From an uncultured Clostridia bacterium (GTDB taxonomy: Bacteria; Bacillota; Clostridia; Christensenellales; UBA1242): 64,000 nucleotides of DNA. The position numbers and the translations under genes are program-made. Under the pieces are notes generated by a model. That model saw nothing but the letters and a program-made list of their open reading frames with translations. It was not told where the DNA came from and did no database searches. This document shows positions 16,828 to 25,418 of this stretch, one piece after another. The stretch lies in the NCBI GenBank assembly GCA_934771475.1, contig CAKVMD010000001.1:124001-188000 (forward strand), written 5' to 3'. Numbering within the stretch: the stretch's first letter is position 1; each line of letters opens with the position of its first letter.

Positions 16828-18939
16828 ATGAAAGTTTTAGAGTTAAAACACGTTTATAAAGACTATAAACTCGCAAACAAAGAAAAGTTCCGCGCACTAG
16901 ACGAAATCAACATTTCGTTTGATAAAGGCGAACTTGTTTCTATCGTTGGAGAAAGCGGAAGCGGGAAAAGTACTCTCATGAATATTATCGGCGGGCTAGA
17001 TAGTGATTATGAGGGCGAAATTTACATTAATGGAAAAGACCTCAAAGGTTTTAAAGAAAAACAACTTGATGATTATAGAAAGAAAAACATTGGTTTTGTT
17101 TTTCAATCTTTCAACCTCATCCCTCACCTATCGGTTTTAGATAATGTAACCATTCCCCTAACCTTAACAAATGAAAAAGATGAAGTAAAAAACAAAAAAG
17201 CTATGGCTCTTCTTGAAAAACTAGGATTAAAAGACCATGCAAAAAAGCGTCCTAACCAACTTTCTGGCGGGCAAAAACAAAGGGTTGCAATCGCAAGAGC
17301 GCTTATTAACGACCCCGATATTATATTGGCGGACGAACCTACTGGCGCACTTGATAGTTCAACAACCTTACAAATTCTGGATATCTTAAAAGAAATCGCG
17401 GACGAAGGCAAACTCGTTATAATGGTTACCCACTCCGAAAAAGTGGCAAAGATTTCTTCCCGTGTGGTTGAAATCGCAGATGGAAAGGTCATAAAAGACA
17501 AAATCAATCTTAAATACCAAAAATCAACTACAAACGAAATCATATCTAGTGATTCATCTGCAAAGAATGATTTAAAGCCTAAAAAAGAAGGACATCTATC
17601 TTTCTTCTCGGCGCTCAAACACTCTATTCACAGTATGCTTGCAAGCAAAGCAAAAAACATATTGATGGCAGTCGGCGTCTCAATCTCGCTAATTGCAATG
17701 ATATTGATGCTTTCTCTCGGCGCGGGACTCACTGGATATATAGGCGACCTTGCAGAAGACTACTCTAACCCAACCTATGTTACCCTATCCAAGAGCGGGA
17801 AAGACCGAGATGGAAACGAACTTTCAGGTAGTACCGACCCAACTAAGATGTTTGTCCCAAAGACTTTCAGTGAGGACGATATTGATGAAATTATTTTAGA
17901 TTTAAATAATCAACTTACCGAGGCTGGAAAATCTTTTCAAATTGTTAAAGATGGTGAAAGCGCAAACCTTTCTTATGGTTTCAGCATGATGAGCATGACC
18001 GCGGGACAAATCATTTACGACCCAGAAACCGGAAATGATGAGGATGTCTCAAAAAATGCGATTATGTACACTTACACTACTCCTCCATATTATGGCGAGC
18101 ACAACTTACTTTCAAGCAAGGGACATTTGCCTGGAACTGGCGAAATCTTGCTTTCAGGCGCGTGCCTAAAAATGTTTGGCGTGCAAGAATACAACGATGT
18201 AATTGGGAAAGAAGTTACTTTAAACATTAATTTCGCTCTTGGTGAAGACAACTATATAATAAGCAAAAAAGTAACCGTTTCAGGAGTTGTTGATGTTTCA
18301 CTTTTTAATGACTATCTTGTTATGTACATTGATTATGGATATTTTAACAGTTGCATTAAAGAAGCACAATCTCTTTCTGGAAAAGAGCAAACTGGCATCT
18401 CTCCAAGTCTTATTTTCATTCATACAGATAGTGAAAAAACAACCGACTTTTTAAACAATTATGTTAAAACTCACCGCCATGACCTTTCGGGTTCAGTCGA
18501 AGAACAAATGGTTGCAATGTTCCAAGAAATGATGTCAACATTTTCAATCGCTCTTGCTATAATTTCTGGCATAAGTTTGTTTGTGGCTTTAATCATGATT
18601 TTAGTCGTCCTTTACATGAGCGTTTCAGAACGCACTCGCGAAATAGGAGTTCTTAAAAGCATTGGAGCAAGACGAAAAGATATAAGAAAAATTTTCTCAA
18701 CCGAAAGTCTTTTAATTGGATTATTTTCTGGACTTTTTGGATGTGCTCTTGCAGGTATCTTTGGATTGATTTTAAAAATCGTACTGAAAGCCGTGTTAGG
18801 ATTTGCCCCTATTGCTATGCTTTGGCAATACTTCCTAATTGCTCTTGGAATAAGCGTTTTCATAAGCGTGCTTGCTGGACTTTATCCATCTTCAAAGGCA
18901 TCAAAACTCGACCCAGTAGACGCTTTGAGACACGAATAA
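16828..18939 (+). CDS. MacB-like fused ABC ATPase-permease
   Basis: 703 aa: an N-terminal MacB/LolD-type ATPase (Walker A GESGSGKST at 41-49, signature LSGGQKQRVAIARA, Walker B ILADEPTGALD) fused to a permease. The permease has one membrane segment near residue 275, a large extracellular domain of about 270 residues and three C-terminal segments with the FtsX-type motif RTREIGVLKSIGARRKDI. MacB-like proteins act by moving substrates mechanically across or out of the membrane; many clostridial relatives give antimicrobial peptide resistance. AAGGAGG lies 5 nt before the ATG and the gene starts 9 nt after the previous stop, so it is the last gene of the MarR-controlled operon. Confidence 0.9.
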   Translation: MKVLELKHVYKDYKLANKEKFRALDEINISFDKGELVSIVGESGSGKSTLMNIIGGLDSDYEGEIYINGKDLKGFKEKQLDDYRKKNIGFVFQSFNLIPHLSVLDNVTIPLTLTNEKDEVKNKKAMALLEKLGLKDHAKKRPNQLSGGQKQRVAIARALINDPDIILADEPTGALDSSTTLQILDILKEIADEGKLVIMVTHSEKVAKISSRVVEIADGKVIKDKINLKYQKSTTNEIISSDSSAKNDLKPKKEGHLSFFSALKHSIHSMLASKAKNILMAVGVSISLIAMILMLSLGAGLTGYIGDLAEDYSNPTYVTLSKSGKDRDGNELSGSTDPTKMFVPKTFSEDDIDEIILDLNNQLTEAGKSFQIVKDGESANLSYGFSMMSMTAGQIIYDPETGNDEDVSKNAIMYTYTTPPYYGEHNLLSSKGHLPGTGEILLSGACLKMFGVQEYNDVIGKEVTLNINFALGEDNYIISKKVTVSGVVDVSLFNDYLVMYIDYGYFNSCIKEAQSLSGKEQTGISPSLIFIHTDSEKTTDFLNNYVKTHRHDLSGSVEEQMVAMFQEMMSTFSIALAIISGISLFVALIMILVVLYMSVSERTREIGVLKSIGARRKDIRKIFSTESLLIGLFSGLFGCALAGIFGLILKIVLKAVLGFAPIAMLWQYFLIALGISVFISVLAGLYPSSKASKLDPVDALRHE

Positions 18940-18964
18940 ACTTGCTTGTTTAAATTGTTAAAGC

Positions 18965-19002
18965 ACTAGTATGTAATTGTTATAAAATAATAACATACTA
19001 GT
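18965..19002. repeat. Inverted repeat ACTAGTATGT downstream of the ABC operon
   Basis: ACTAGTATGT (18965-18974) and ACATACTAGT (18993-19002) form a perfect 10-bp stem with an 18-nt AT-rich loop. Fifteen nt of it (ATAATAACATACTAG) recur on the other strand at 6912-6926. There is no T run after it. Confidence 0.6.
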
Positions 19003-19061
19003 TCACAAATTATCATAAACAAAAGCAAAATCTTGCTTGAAATTCAATTTTATAAGCATAA

Positions 19062-19089
19062 AAAATCACCAGTCAAAACTGGTGATTTT
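19062..19089. terminator. Bidirectional terminator
   Basis: A perfect 12-bp stem AAAATCACCAGT / ACTGGTGATTTT with a 4-nt loop between the ABC operon and the convergent membrane protein gene. Confidence 0.85.
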
Positions 19090-19170
19090 CTTTTATGTAA
19101 AAAGAGAGTAAAATCCCCCTTTTTATTTGAAGCACGCGCAAATGATTTATGAAATATTCCTTTTTGTTTT

Positions 19171-20004
19171 TTAATCGTCATTATTATGCGTTTCTTCTAA
19201 CTCGCTAACGTTCTCGCCAGAACTCTCTTGCTCAAACTGCTCAAAAGATTTGCCATTACGGGCTTCATTGTCATCTAATTTTGTGTCATTTATTTCCTCA
19301 CTTTGCAACTGCACCTTTTCGGCATTTTTGACATAAACCAATTCCTTTTCTATTTGATTTATCCCAAGATTGCACTTTGTTTTTCTTCCAATCAAAAAGT
19401 GAATAAAAAACAAAAGCGCGCCTGATGTGTTGCAAATCATGTCAGTTATGGTGTCGGTAACTATTGGAGCGCCATACCCCTCTATTGGCACGCCTTGCAT
19501 AGTTTGTCCCAAAAGTCTATCTATACTAAATTCCAAAATTTCCCACAATAGTTCAAGCGAAAGTGAAAAGAAAAAACAAAATAGGGCTATTGTGATAGGA
19601 TTTAATTTTTTATAATCTTGGCACAAGGAAATAAGAAAAATTGCAGGCATAGAAAAGACATATCCGAAAAGCACATGAATGATTTTATCATATCCGTTAA
19701 ATGTATAATAGACTCTTAAAAGAGAACCAACAAATCCAGCCAAAATGATGTAACTGACATAACATATCGTTACCACGTTCGACAGGCGTCTTCCAAAAAT
19801 TAGTTCAATTAACAGCGGCAAAATGAAAAGCACTTCCATAACAATGGATGTCATAAAGGTTCTGCCATAATCCCCTCTTGCCACGCTTACAAACATAATT
19901 GACATACTAGCAAAAAAGAAACCAAGCATCAAAACAAGATTGATACATCTAAGTATCTTCTCTCGTTTGTCTAATGATGCAAATGGTTTCCAATTTCTTT
20001 TCAT
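19171..20004 (-). CDS. DUF2238 (YjdF)-like integral membrane protein
   Basis: 277 aa with about six membrane segments in the first 205 residues and an acidic, Asn/Glu-rich cytosolic tail. The conserved core reads YDKIIHVLFGYVF, LELLWEILEFSID, TMQG and DTITDMICNTSGALL. His, Glu and Asp sit at membrane borders as in the DUF2238/YjdF family. The family's function is not known. GAGGAA precedes the ATG and the gene starts 15 nt after the valS stop, so it is probably co-transcribed with valS. Confidence 0.75.
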   Translation of the reverse strand: MKRNWKPFASLDKREKILRCINLVLMLGFFFASMSIMFVSVARGDYGRTFMTSIVMEVLFILPLLIELIFGRRLSNVVTICYVSYIILAGFVGSLLRVYYTFNGYDKIIHVLFGYVFSMPAIFLISLCQDYKKLNPITIALFCFFFSLSLELLWEILEFSIDRLLGQTMQGVPIEGYGAPIVTDTITDMICNTSGALLFFIHFLIGRKTKCNLGINQIEKELVYVKNAEKVQLQSEEINDTKLDDNEARNGKSFEQFEQESSGENVSELEETHNNDD

Positions 20005-20019
20005 ATTTCCTCAAACTTT

Positions 20020-22617
20020 TTACATTAATTTTAATTCATTTTCAACGCGGACAAGGCTTGCTCTATTTGCTTCCAGTTTTGCTTTTTCTTTTTCTACCAT
20101 TTCAGCAGGAGCCTTCGCAACAAAACCTGTATTTGAAAGCATTTTTTCGCTTCTTTGAATTTCAAACTTTAAACTTTCAATTTCTTTTGTAAGTCTTAAC
20201 TTCTCTTTTTCCGCATCAACAAGTTGCCCCATAGGTAAAAATGCTTTTACATTTGCGCAAATAATTTTCGCACACTTCTCATCGGGCTCTTTATCAACGA
20301 TTTTACACTCATTGCCGAATGCAAGTTTTGAAATTTCTTCGAGATTTTCTTCGATTAATTTATCCTCTTTTTCTAAGCATAGATAAATCGTTGTGCGCTT
20401 ATTGTCTGGAACGTTAAATCCAGCCCTTGCATTTCTTATCGACCTAATGAGTTCGATAACCCTTTCAAAGTCGTTTGATAATCCCTTTACTTTTATTTTT
20501 GTAGGGAAAGGTCTTGTCATAATTGTATCTTGTGCATTTGGCATATTTTTATAAATGTATTCGGTAACAAAAGGAATGAATGGATGGAACAATCTCAAAA
20601 GATTATCAAAAACGAAATTTAAAACATTTTGAGTTGTATTTTTTCTTTCTTCGTCCTTACCATAAAGGTCGACTTTGCTTAACTCTACATACCAATCACA
20701 GAATTTCGCAACAGTAAATTCTATAAGGTTGCTTGTAGCAACACCAAGAGCATATCTATCAATATTTTTAGTAACTGACTTAATAAGGTTGTCAAGTTCG
20801 CTCAAAATCCACTTGTCTTTTGCTTTAAGTTTTAATTTGGCAATATCAACTTCCCTCATACCCTCCAAATTTTGGATTACAAACTTACTAGCATTATAAA
20901 GTTTATTAATGAAAATCTTGGCCTCTTTGGCTTTTTCTTCGCCATATTTAATATCAGTCCCCATGCTCATACCATTGATAAGGCTGAGTCTTAGAGCGTC
21001 AGCGCCATATTTTTCAATCATATCGATTGGGTCAATTCCGTTTCCAAGGTGTTTTGACATTTTAACGCCATGAATATCACGAACGAGACCATGAATAACA
21101 ACATCTTTAAAAGGAACTTCACCCATAAATTTAAGCCCAGAGAACACCATTTTCGAAACCCAGAAAGTGATGATGTCATACCCAGTTACAAGAGCAGAAG
21201 TTGGATAATAATATTTCAAATCTTCGGTTTGGCGTGGATATCCAAGGGTTGAGAATGGCCAAAGTGCAGATGAGAACCATGTGTCAAGCACATCGTTATC
21301 TTGCTCCAAATGTGCATCCCCACAAGTTGGGCAGGCTTTTGGGTCTTCTTCCGCACAGAAAGTATGCCCGTTTGCGCACGTGAACACTGGAATTCTATGA
21401 CCTAGCCATATCTGTCTTGAAATACACCAATCTTGAATATTTTCAAGCCAATTAAGGTAAGTCTTTTCATATCTTTTTGGATGGAATTTGAGGTCCCCAT
21501 TTTTAACTGCTTCAATAGCAGGCTTTGCAAGTTCTTTCATCCTTACAAACCATTGAGTTGAAATTTTTGGCTCTGTGAAAGTCCCGCATCTTTCGCAAGT
21601 GCCCACTTGGTTTTTATATTTTTCCTTTTTTACAAGGTAACCGCCCTCTTTAAGTGCTTTTTCTATCGCTCCTCTTGCTTCAATTCTATCCATGCCAGCA
21701 AATTGTCCTGCAACAGCGGTCAACTTTCCGTCATCGTCAATACAATTTACGACTTCAAGGTTATGACGAAGCCCGACTTCATAATCGTTAGGGTCATGAG
21801 CAGGAGTGATTTTAACAGCACCCGTACCAAATCCGATTTCGCAATATTCATCACCAATAAGTTTTATCTTTTTGTTTACAAGAGGCAATATAAGATCTTT
21901 TCCAATTTGTCCTTCAAATCTAGGGTCATGAGGGTTAACAGCCACTGCTGTATCACCAAAAAGTGTTTCAGGTCTAGTTGTCGCAACTGTAACCTCTCCA
22001 CTACCATCTGCAAAAGGATAACGAATATACCACAAAAAAGTGTTTTGGTCTATATGTACATTTTCATTATCAGAAATTGTTGTCTTACAACTTGGGCAAT
22101 AGTTTACAACTCTTTTGCCTTTATAAATAAGACCTTGGTTATAATATTCACAAAATACATGTCTTACCGCGTGGTTAAGATTGTCATCCATTGTAAAGGC
22201 AAGTCTTGACCAATCACAAGAAATACCAAGTTTTTTAAGTTGGTCGCAAATAACATGAGTATAATTATTATACCAATCCCAGCCTCTGCGCAAAAATTCT
22301 TCTCTTCCAATACCCTCTTTTGTGAGTCCGTTGCGTTTTATGTCTTTAACCAACACTTGCTCAGTTGCAATGGCGGCATGGTCAGTCCCAGGAACCCAAA
22401 GAGTATTAAACCCCTGCATTCGTCTTGTTCTAACCAAAATGTCTTGAATAGTGTTGTCAAGCGCGTGTCCGATGTGAGCTTTACCTGTAACATTTAAAGG
22501 AGGCATCACGACAGAAAAATGCTCTCTTTCGTCTGGCTGAGTCGTAAAATAATTTTTATCGCACCATTCTTTATAAATTTCCGCTTCAAACAATTCTGGT
22601 GTGTATGATTTATCCAT
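20020..22617 (-). CDS. valS: Valyl-tRNA synthetase
   Basis: Class I synthetase charging tRNA-Val, cytosolic, 865 aa from the chosen start. HIGH is at residues 48-51 (NVTGKAHIGHAL) and the KMSKS loop reads KMSKHLGNGIDP near residue 520. The CP1 editing domain (ATTRPETLFGDTAVAVNP) is present. Two Cys clusters are seen: CERCG, and CANGHTFCAEE followed by CPTCG, which probably bind zinc. The C-terminal coiled coil (EIESLKFEIQRSEKMLSN) is complete. The ATG at 22617 (MDKSYTP) has AGGAGG 6 nt upstream, which rules out the longer frame. The leader is too short for a T-box. Confidence 0.96.
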   Translation of the reverse strand: MDKSYTPELFEAEIYKEWCDKNYFTTQPDEREHFSVVMPPLNVTGKAHIGHALDNTIQDILVRTRRMQGFNTLWVPGTDHAAIATEQVLVKDIKRNGLTKEGIGREEFLRRGWDWYNNYTHVICDQLKKLGISCDWSRLAFTMDDNLNHAVRHVFCEYYNQGLIYKGKRVVNYCPSCKTTISDNENVHIDQNTFLWYIRYPFADGSGEVTVATTRPETLFGDTAVAVNPHDPRFEGQIGKDLILPLVNKKIKLIGDEYCEIGFGTGAVKITPAHDPNDYEVGLRHNLEVVNCIDDDGKLTAVAGQFAGMDRIEARGAIEKALKEGGYLVKKEKYKNQVGTCERCGTFTEPKISTQWFVRMKELAKPAIEAVKNGDLKFHPKRYEKTYLNWLENIQDWCISRQIWLGHRIPVFTCANGHTFCAEEDPKACPTCGDAHLEQDNDVLDTWFSSALWPFSTLGYPRQTEDLKYYYPTSALVTGYDIITFWVSKMVFSGLKFMGEVPFKDVVIHGLVRDIHGVKMSKHLGNGIDPIDMIEKYGADALRLSLINGMSMGTDIKYGEEKAKEAKIFINKLYNASKFVIQNLEGMREVDIAKLKLKAKDKWILSELDNLIKSVTKNIDRYALGVATSNLIEFTVAKFCDWYVELSKVDLYGKDEERKNTTQNVLNFVFDNLLRLFHPFIPFVTEYIYKNMPNAQDTIMTRPFPTKIKVKGLSNDFERVIELIRSIRNARAGFNVPDNKRTTIYLCLEKEDKLIEENLEEISKLAFGNECKIVDKEPDEKCAKIICANVKAFLPMGQLVDAEKEKLRLTKEIESLKFEIQRSEKMLSNTGFVAKAPAEMVEKEKAKLEANRASLVRVENELKLM

Positions 22618-22642
22618 TTTTCCTCCTAAATAAATTAATTTA

Positions 22643-22671
22643 AGTATATATAATAATCGCGAAAAATGCAA
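22643..22671 (-). promoter_or_regulatory. valS promoter
   Basis: On the minus strand TTGCAT, 17-nt spacer, TATACT, with about 20 nt to the likely transcript end of the -10 region and a short leader before AGGAGG. Confidence 0.6.
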
Positions 22672-22702
22672 GCAAATTCCCCATTAAACTAAAAATCGCA
22701 AC

Positions 22703-22728
22703 AAAAAAGAGTGGGAAAATCCACTCAT
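22703..22728 (-). terminator. Terminator of the 4-TM membrane protein gene
   Basis: On the minus strand GAGTGG / CCACTC followed by TTTTTTG, 18 nt after the stop codon. Confidence 0.75.
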
Positions 22729-22745
22729 TTTAGTTTTGCTTCAAC

Positions 22746-23234
22746 TTACTCAACAGTGTTTTCAGTTTCAACAGGTGCATTTTGTTCTTGTGCCAATTTT
22801 TTGCCCACTTTGAGATCAATAGCTGTAAGCACGATAAGAGCAATTTCAACGATTGATTGAATAAGCATTCCAATGAAAAGTTCGCCCTGAGAAGCAAACA
22901 TTACCATTGGGAAAATCAAAAAGAATGTTGATACACTAACAAGAACAATGTCAGTTACTCTAAAAGCCTTTGCGAGTTTCGCACTCTTCACAACGCCACA
23001 AGCATTAAGAAGTGCAACAATGCCAAATGCAATAACTATGATATTAAACACAAATGCAAGAACAAGTGGAATTGCGAACATCATAACACCAGCTTCTTCA
23101 CTTATCAACGCAAATAACACACGCATGAAGTAAAATGTAGAAATTCCAGAGTTAATTGGCAAAAGCCAAAGAAGCAAACCTAGCCCTGCAAGTCCGAGCA
23201 CAATGCTACTCAAAATTACTGATTTCTTTTTCAT
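22746..23234 (-). CDS. Small four-TM membrane protein, paralogue 1
   Basis: 162 aa with a KKK start and four hydrophobic segments (about 6-26, 40-75, 88-110 and 118-138), ending in a short acidic tail. No family recognised. It resembles the next gene upstream (23469-23966) in layout: basic start, SVILxGxxLL-like first segment, a NxxGxxK-type turn between segments 2 and 3, and a final ALIVLTAIDL/CTVVTLDYL-like segment. The ATG at 23234 has AAGGAGGGAG upstream. It has its own terminator. Confidence 0.7.
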   Translation of the reverse strand: MKKKSVILSSIVLGLAGLGLLLWLLPINSGISTFYFMRVLFALISEEAGVMMFAIPLVLAFVFNIIVIAFGIVALLNACGVVKSAKLAKAFRVTDIVLVSVSTFFLIFPMVMFASQGELFIGMLIQSIVEIALIVLTAIDLKVGKKLAQEQNAPVETENTVE

Positions 23235-23420
23235 CTCTCCCTCCTTTATATAATTATACATTTTACCCTCACCGAAAAGTCAAGCAATTTTACATTTTTC
23301 ACCAATTTTTATTATTTTTTGCTATTTTCTTAAAGGATTGCAAATAAAAAACACGATTTTTAATAAGACAAATAGTAAAAACTATGCAATCTTTTCTTTT
23401 ATTGCAAAAAAACATGATAT

Positions 23421-23453
23421 AAAAAGACTTCTCCATATCGAAGAAGTCTTTTT
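23421..23453 (-). terminator. Terminator of paralogue 2
   Basis: A perfect 12-bp stem AAAAAGACTTCT / AGAAGTCTTTTT with a 9-nt loop, 16 nt after the stop codon. Confidence 0.85.
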
Positions 23454-23468
23454 AAAATTTAAAAAATT

Positions 23469-23966
23469 TTATTTTCTTGTGGTAAGATAGTCAAGTGTTA
23501 CAACAGTGCAAGTTCCAATAGCAAGAATCATATTAATGATGTTAGCCCAGCCATTTTTGTATTCAATCGAAAGAACACTTATATCTTTAAGATATACAGC
23601 AAGACATATAACGCCGATTATCCCAGCAAGCGCCAAAATCCAAGATGTGAGCATATTAATTGCTCTTAACACCCTAACATTTTTTATAACGCCAAGTGCT
23701 CCTAGCATATTTACAACAGCAAGTAAGAAAACAATCGCAGCAGTTATAAACACAATCAAAATCATTATTCCGGCGACAGTTGCAGAAGCCTTATTGCTTA
23801 CATCAAACATCTCCTGAATTGTCTCAAATCCATTTTTTGAACCTGTAAGGCTACCGGCTTTGCCTGTATAGTGAGCACATGCATAAAATATCATAGTAAG
23901 TGCTGAAAGTAGCAAAGCAACCCCATTTAAAATGACTGATTTTGTGTTAGACTTTTTCTTTTTCAT
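23469..23966 (-). CDS. Small four-TM membrane protein, paralogue 2
   Basis: 165 aa with a MKKKKSNTK start and four hydrophobic segments (about 10-30, 60-88, 98-122 and 138-158). It resembles the neighbouring 22746-23234 product in size, start and segment spacing, which suggests an old duplication. Unknown function. A good Shine-Dalgarno site (AAAGGAGGAG) lies upstream. Confidence 0.7.
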   Translation of the reverse strand: MKKKKSNTKSVILNGVALLLSALTMIFYACAHYTGKAGSLTGSKNGFETIQEMFDVSNKASATVAGIMILIVFITAAIVFLLAVVNMLGALGVIKNVRVLRAINMLTSWILALAGIIGVICLAVYLKDISVLSIEYKNGWANIINMILAIGTCTVVTLDYLTTRK

Positions 23967-24158
23967 TTCTCCTCCTTTATTTTGATTTTACCATGAACAA
24001 ACCGCCTTGTCAAACAAAATTCAGCAAAGTTTTTGGACATTTTTAAAGCCAAAGTCTATTTTGATAACATAATTGAAATATTTATAAACATTTTTACTCA
24101 AAATATAGTAAAAAGCAAAAAAAAGTTAAAAATTTATTAAAAATATGCAAAAAAATAG

Positions 24159-24187
24159 TTGCATTTTCTCAAACTTTTTGGTATATT
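24159..24187 (+). promoter_or_regulatory. Promoter of tRNA-Gly/tRNA-Cys
   Basis: TTGCAT, 17-nt spacer, TATATT, 53 nt before tRNA-Gly. Confidence 0.6.
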
Positions 24188-24240
24188 AATAAAGCAAACC
24201 TTAACTTATTGCATATAAAGTAATAGATAAGGCGATTTAC

Positions 24241-24315
24241 GCGGGAGTGGCTCAGTGGTAGAGCGTTGCCTTGCCAAGGCAAATGTCGCGGGTCCGAATC
24301 CCGTCTTCCGCTCCA
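24241..24315 (+). tRNA. tRNA-Gly (GCC)
   Basis: Cloverleaf with the acceptor GCGGGAG/CTTCCGC, anticodon stem-loop TTGCCTTGCCAAGGCAA giving GCC and encoded CCA. Confidence 0.95.
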
Positions 24316-24319
24316 TATT

Positions 24320-24394
24320 GGTACCATCGCCAAGTGGTAAGGCAAAGGTCTGCAAAACCTTTATTCCCCAGTTCAAATCTGGGTGGTACCTCCA
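24320..24394 (+). tRNA. tRNA-Cys (GCA)
   Basis: Cloverleaf with the acceptor GGTACCA/TGGTACC, anticodon loop CTGCAAA giving GCA and encoded CCA; 4 nt after tRNA-Gly. Confidence 0.95.
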
Positions 24395-24405
24395 TGAGTA
24401 AAGAT

Positions 24406-24437
24406 ATGCAACCATGAGGGTTGCATTCTTTGTTTTT
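24406..24437 (+). terminator. Terminator after tRNA-Cys
   Basis: ATGCAACC / GGTTGCAT 8-bp stem followed by TCTTTGTTTTT. The following 200 nt to tRNA-Leu hold only a small palindrome (TTTCGCGAAGCGAAA region) and no gene. Confidence 0.7.
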
Positions 24438-24646
24438 AGAGGTATATTACAGGCAAAATGCTGACAAAAAATATCCGTCAGACACCATGCCTTGACAATC
24501 CCCCGCTCACCAGTTACGCGAATTAATTGTTTCGCGAAGCGAAAACTTAGAAGAATGTGTTTTTTGATTGCAAGCGCTAGGATAATATTAATTTAAATTG
24601 TGATGCTCCTTTAACTTAACTATTGAAAATTGAATAAAAAACATAT

Positions 24647-24732
24647 GCCGATGTGGCGGAATGGCAGACGCGACGGACTCAAAATCCGTTGAGGGCAACT
24701 TCATGTGGGTTCGACTCCCACCATCGGCACCA
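24647..24732 (+). tRNA. tRNA-Leu (CAA)
   Basis: Class II tRNA with a long variable arm (86 nt). The acceptor is GCCGATG/CATCGGC, the anticodon loop CTCAAAA gives CAA and the CCA is encoded. Confidence 0.95.
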
Positions 24733-24741
24733 CACAGGACT

Positions 24742-24777
24742 AATCCGAACCACCACAAAAGTAAGTTCGGATTTTTT
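24742..24777 (+). terminator. Terminator after tRNA-Leu
   Basis: AATCCGAAC / GTTCGGATT 9-bp stem followed by TTTT. Confidence 0.8.
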
Positions 24778-24820
24778 ACAAACGAAAACTTTGGATTAAA
24801 TTTTAAAATTGGAGATCGCA

Positions 24821-25303
24821 ATGAAAAATATAATTATTGTGGATATGCAAGAAGGTTTTATAAATGACAATAACAAACATTTAGTTGATAAAATAAATAC
24901 ATATTTAGCATCTAATAAATTTAATAATATATTTTTCACACGATGTATTAATAACAATGAAAGTCCTTATATTAAAATTTTAAATTGGAATGGTATGACA
25001 AAAATTGACGAACAAAAATTCATTGTCAACATTCCAAGAAAAGCAAAAATTTTAACAAAAAATTGTTATGGTATTTCTCAAAATGATATTGATTTGTTTA
25101 GAAGTCTAAATATAAATGAAATTGAAATTTGTGGAACGGATATTGATGCTTGCATTTTGGCAATCGGATTTAATTTGTTTGATAATAACATTAAGCCAGT
25201 TTTTATTAAAGATTTATGTGGGACATCATCGAAAAACGAAAATATGATAAAATATGCTTTTGCAATAATAGAAAGACAATTTGGAAAAGACAGTATTAAA
25301 TAA
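24821..25303 (+). CDS. Isochorismatase-like cysteine hydrolase
   Basis: 160-aa member of the isochorismatase/nicotinamidase fold. The catalytic Asp is in IIIVDMQEGF (residue 8), a Lys in ILTKNCYG and the nucleophilic Cys in GTDIDACILAIGF. The substrate (nicotinamide, isochorismate or another amide) cannot be told from sequence. The ATG at 24821 (MKNIII) has GGAGA upstream. The gene is noticeably richer in A and T than its neighbours (many Asn, Ile and Lys codons ending in A/T) and sits 89 nt after tRNA-Leu, a common integration site, so it may have been acquired by transfer. That is inference; no integrase is present. Confidence 0.8.
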   Translation: MKNIIIVDMQEGFINDNNKHLVDKINTYLASNKFNNIFFTRCINNNESPYIKILNWNGMTKIDEQKFIVNIPRKAKILTKNCYGISQNDIDLFRSLNINEIEICGTDIDACILAIGFNLFDNNIKPVFIKDLCGTSSKNENMIKYAFAIIERQFGKDSIK

Positions 25304-25350
25304 TAAATTGATTCGGACAAATTACTTGTTGGTGCACCAAAATAAGCCAT

Positions 25351-25375
25351 AAAAGCCTTTTAAAAAGGCTTTTTA
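25351..25375 (+). terminator. Terminator of the isochorismatase-like gene
   Basis: AAAAGCCTTTT / AAAAGGCTTTT near-perfect stem ending in a T run. Confidence 0.75.
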
Positions 25376-25384
25376 TTATAAAAG

Positions 25385-25413
25385 AAAACCACCTATTTTA
25401 CTGGTGGTTTTTT
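25385..25413. terminator. Bidirectional terminator
   Basis: AAACCACC / GGTGGTTT stem with A and T runs on both sides; it serves the convergent YhaN-like gene. Confidence 0.8.
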
Positions 25414-25418
25414 GATTA

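Noticed and set aside
22618..22680. T-box riboswitch in front of valS
   Set aside because: The promoter leaves a leader of only a few tens of nt, too short for a T-box, and no terminator lies between promoter and start.
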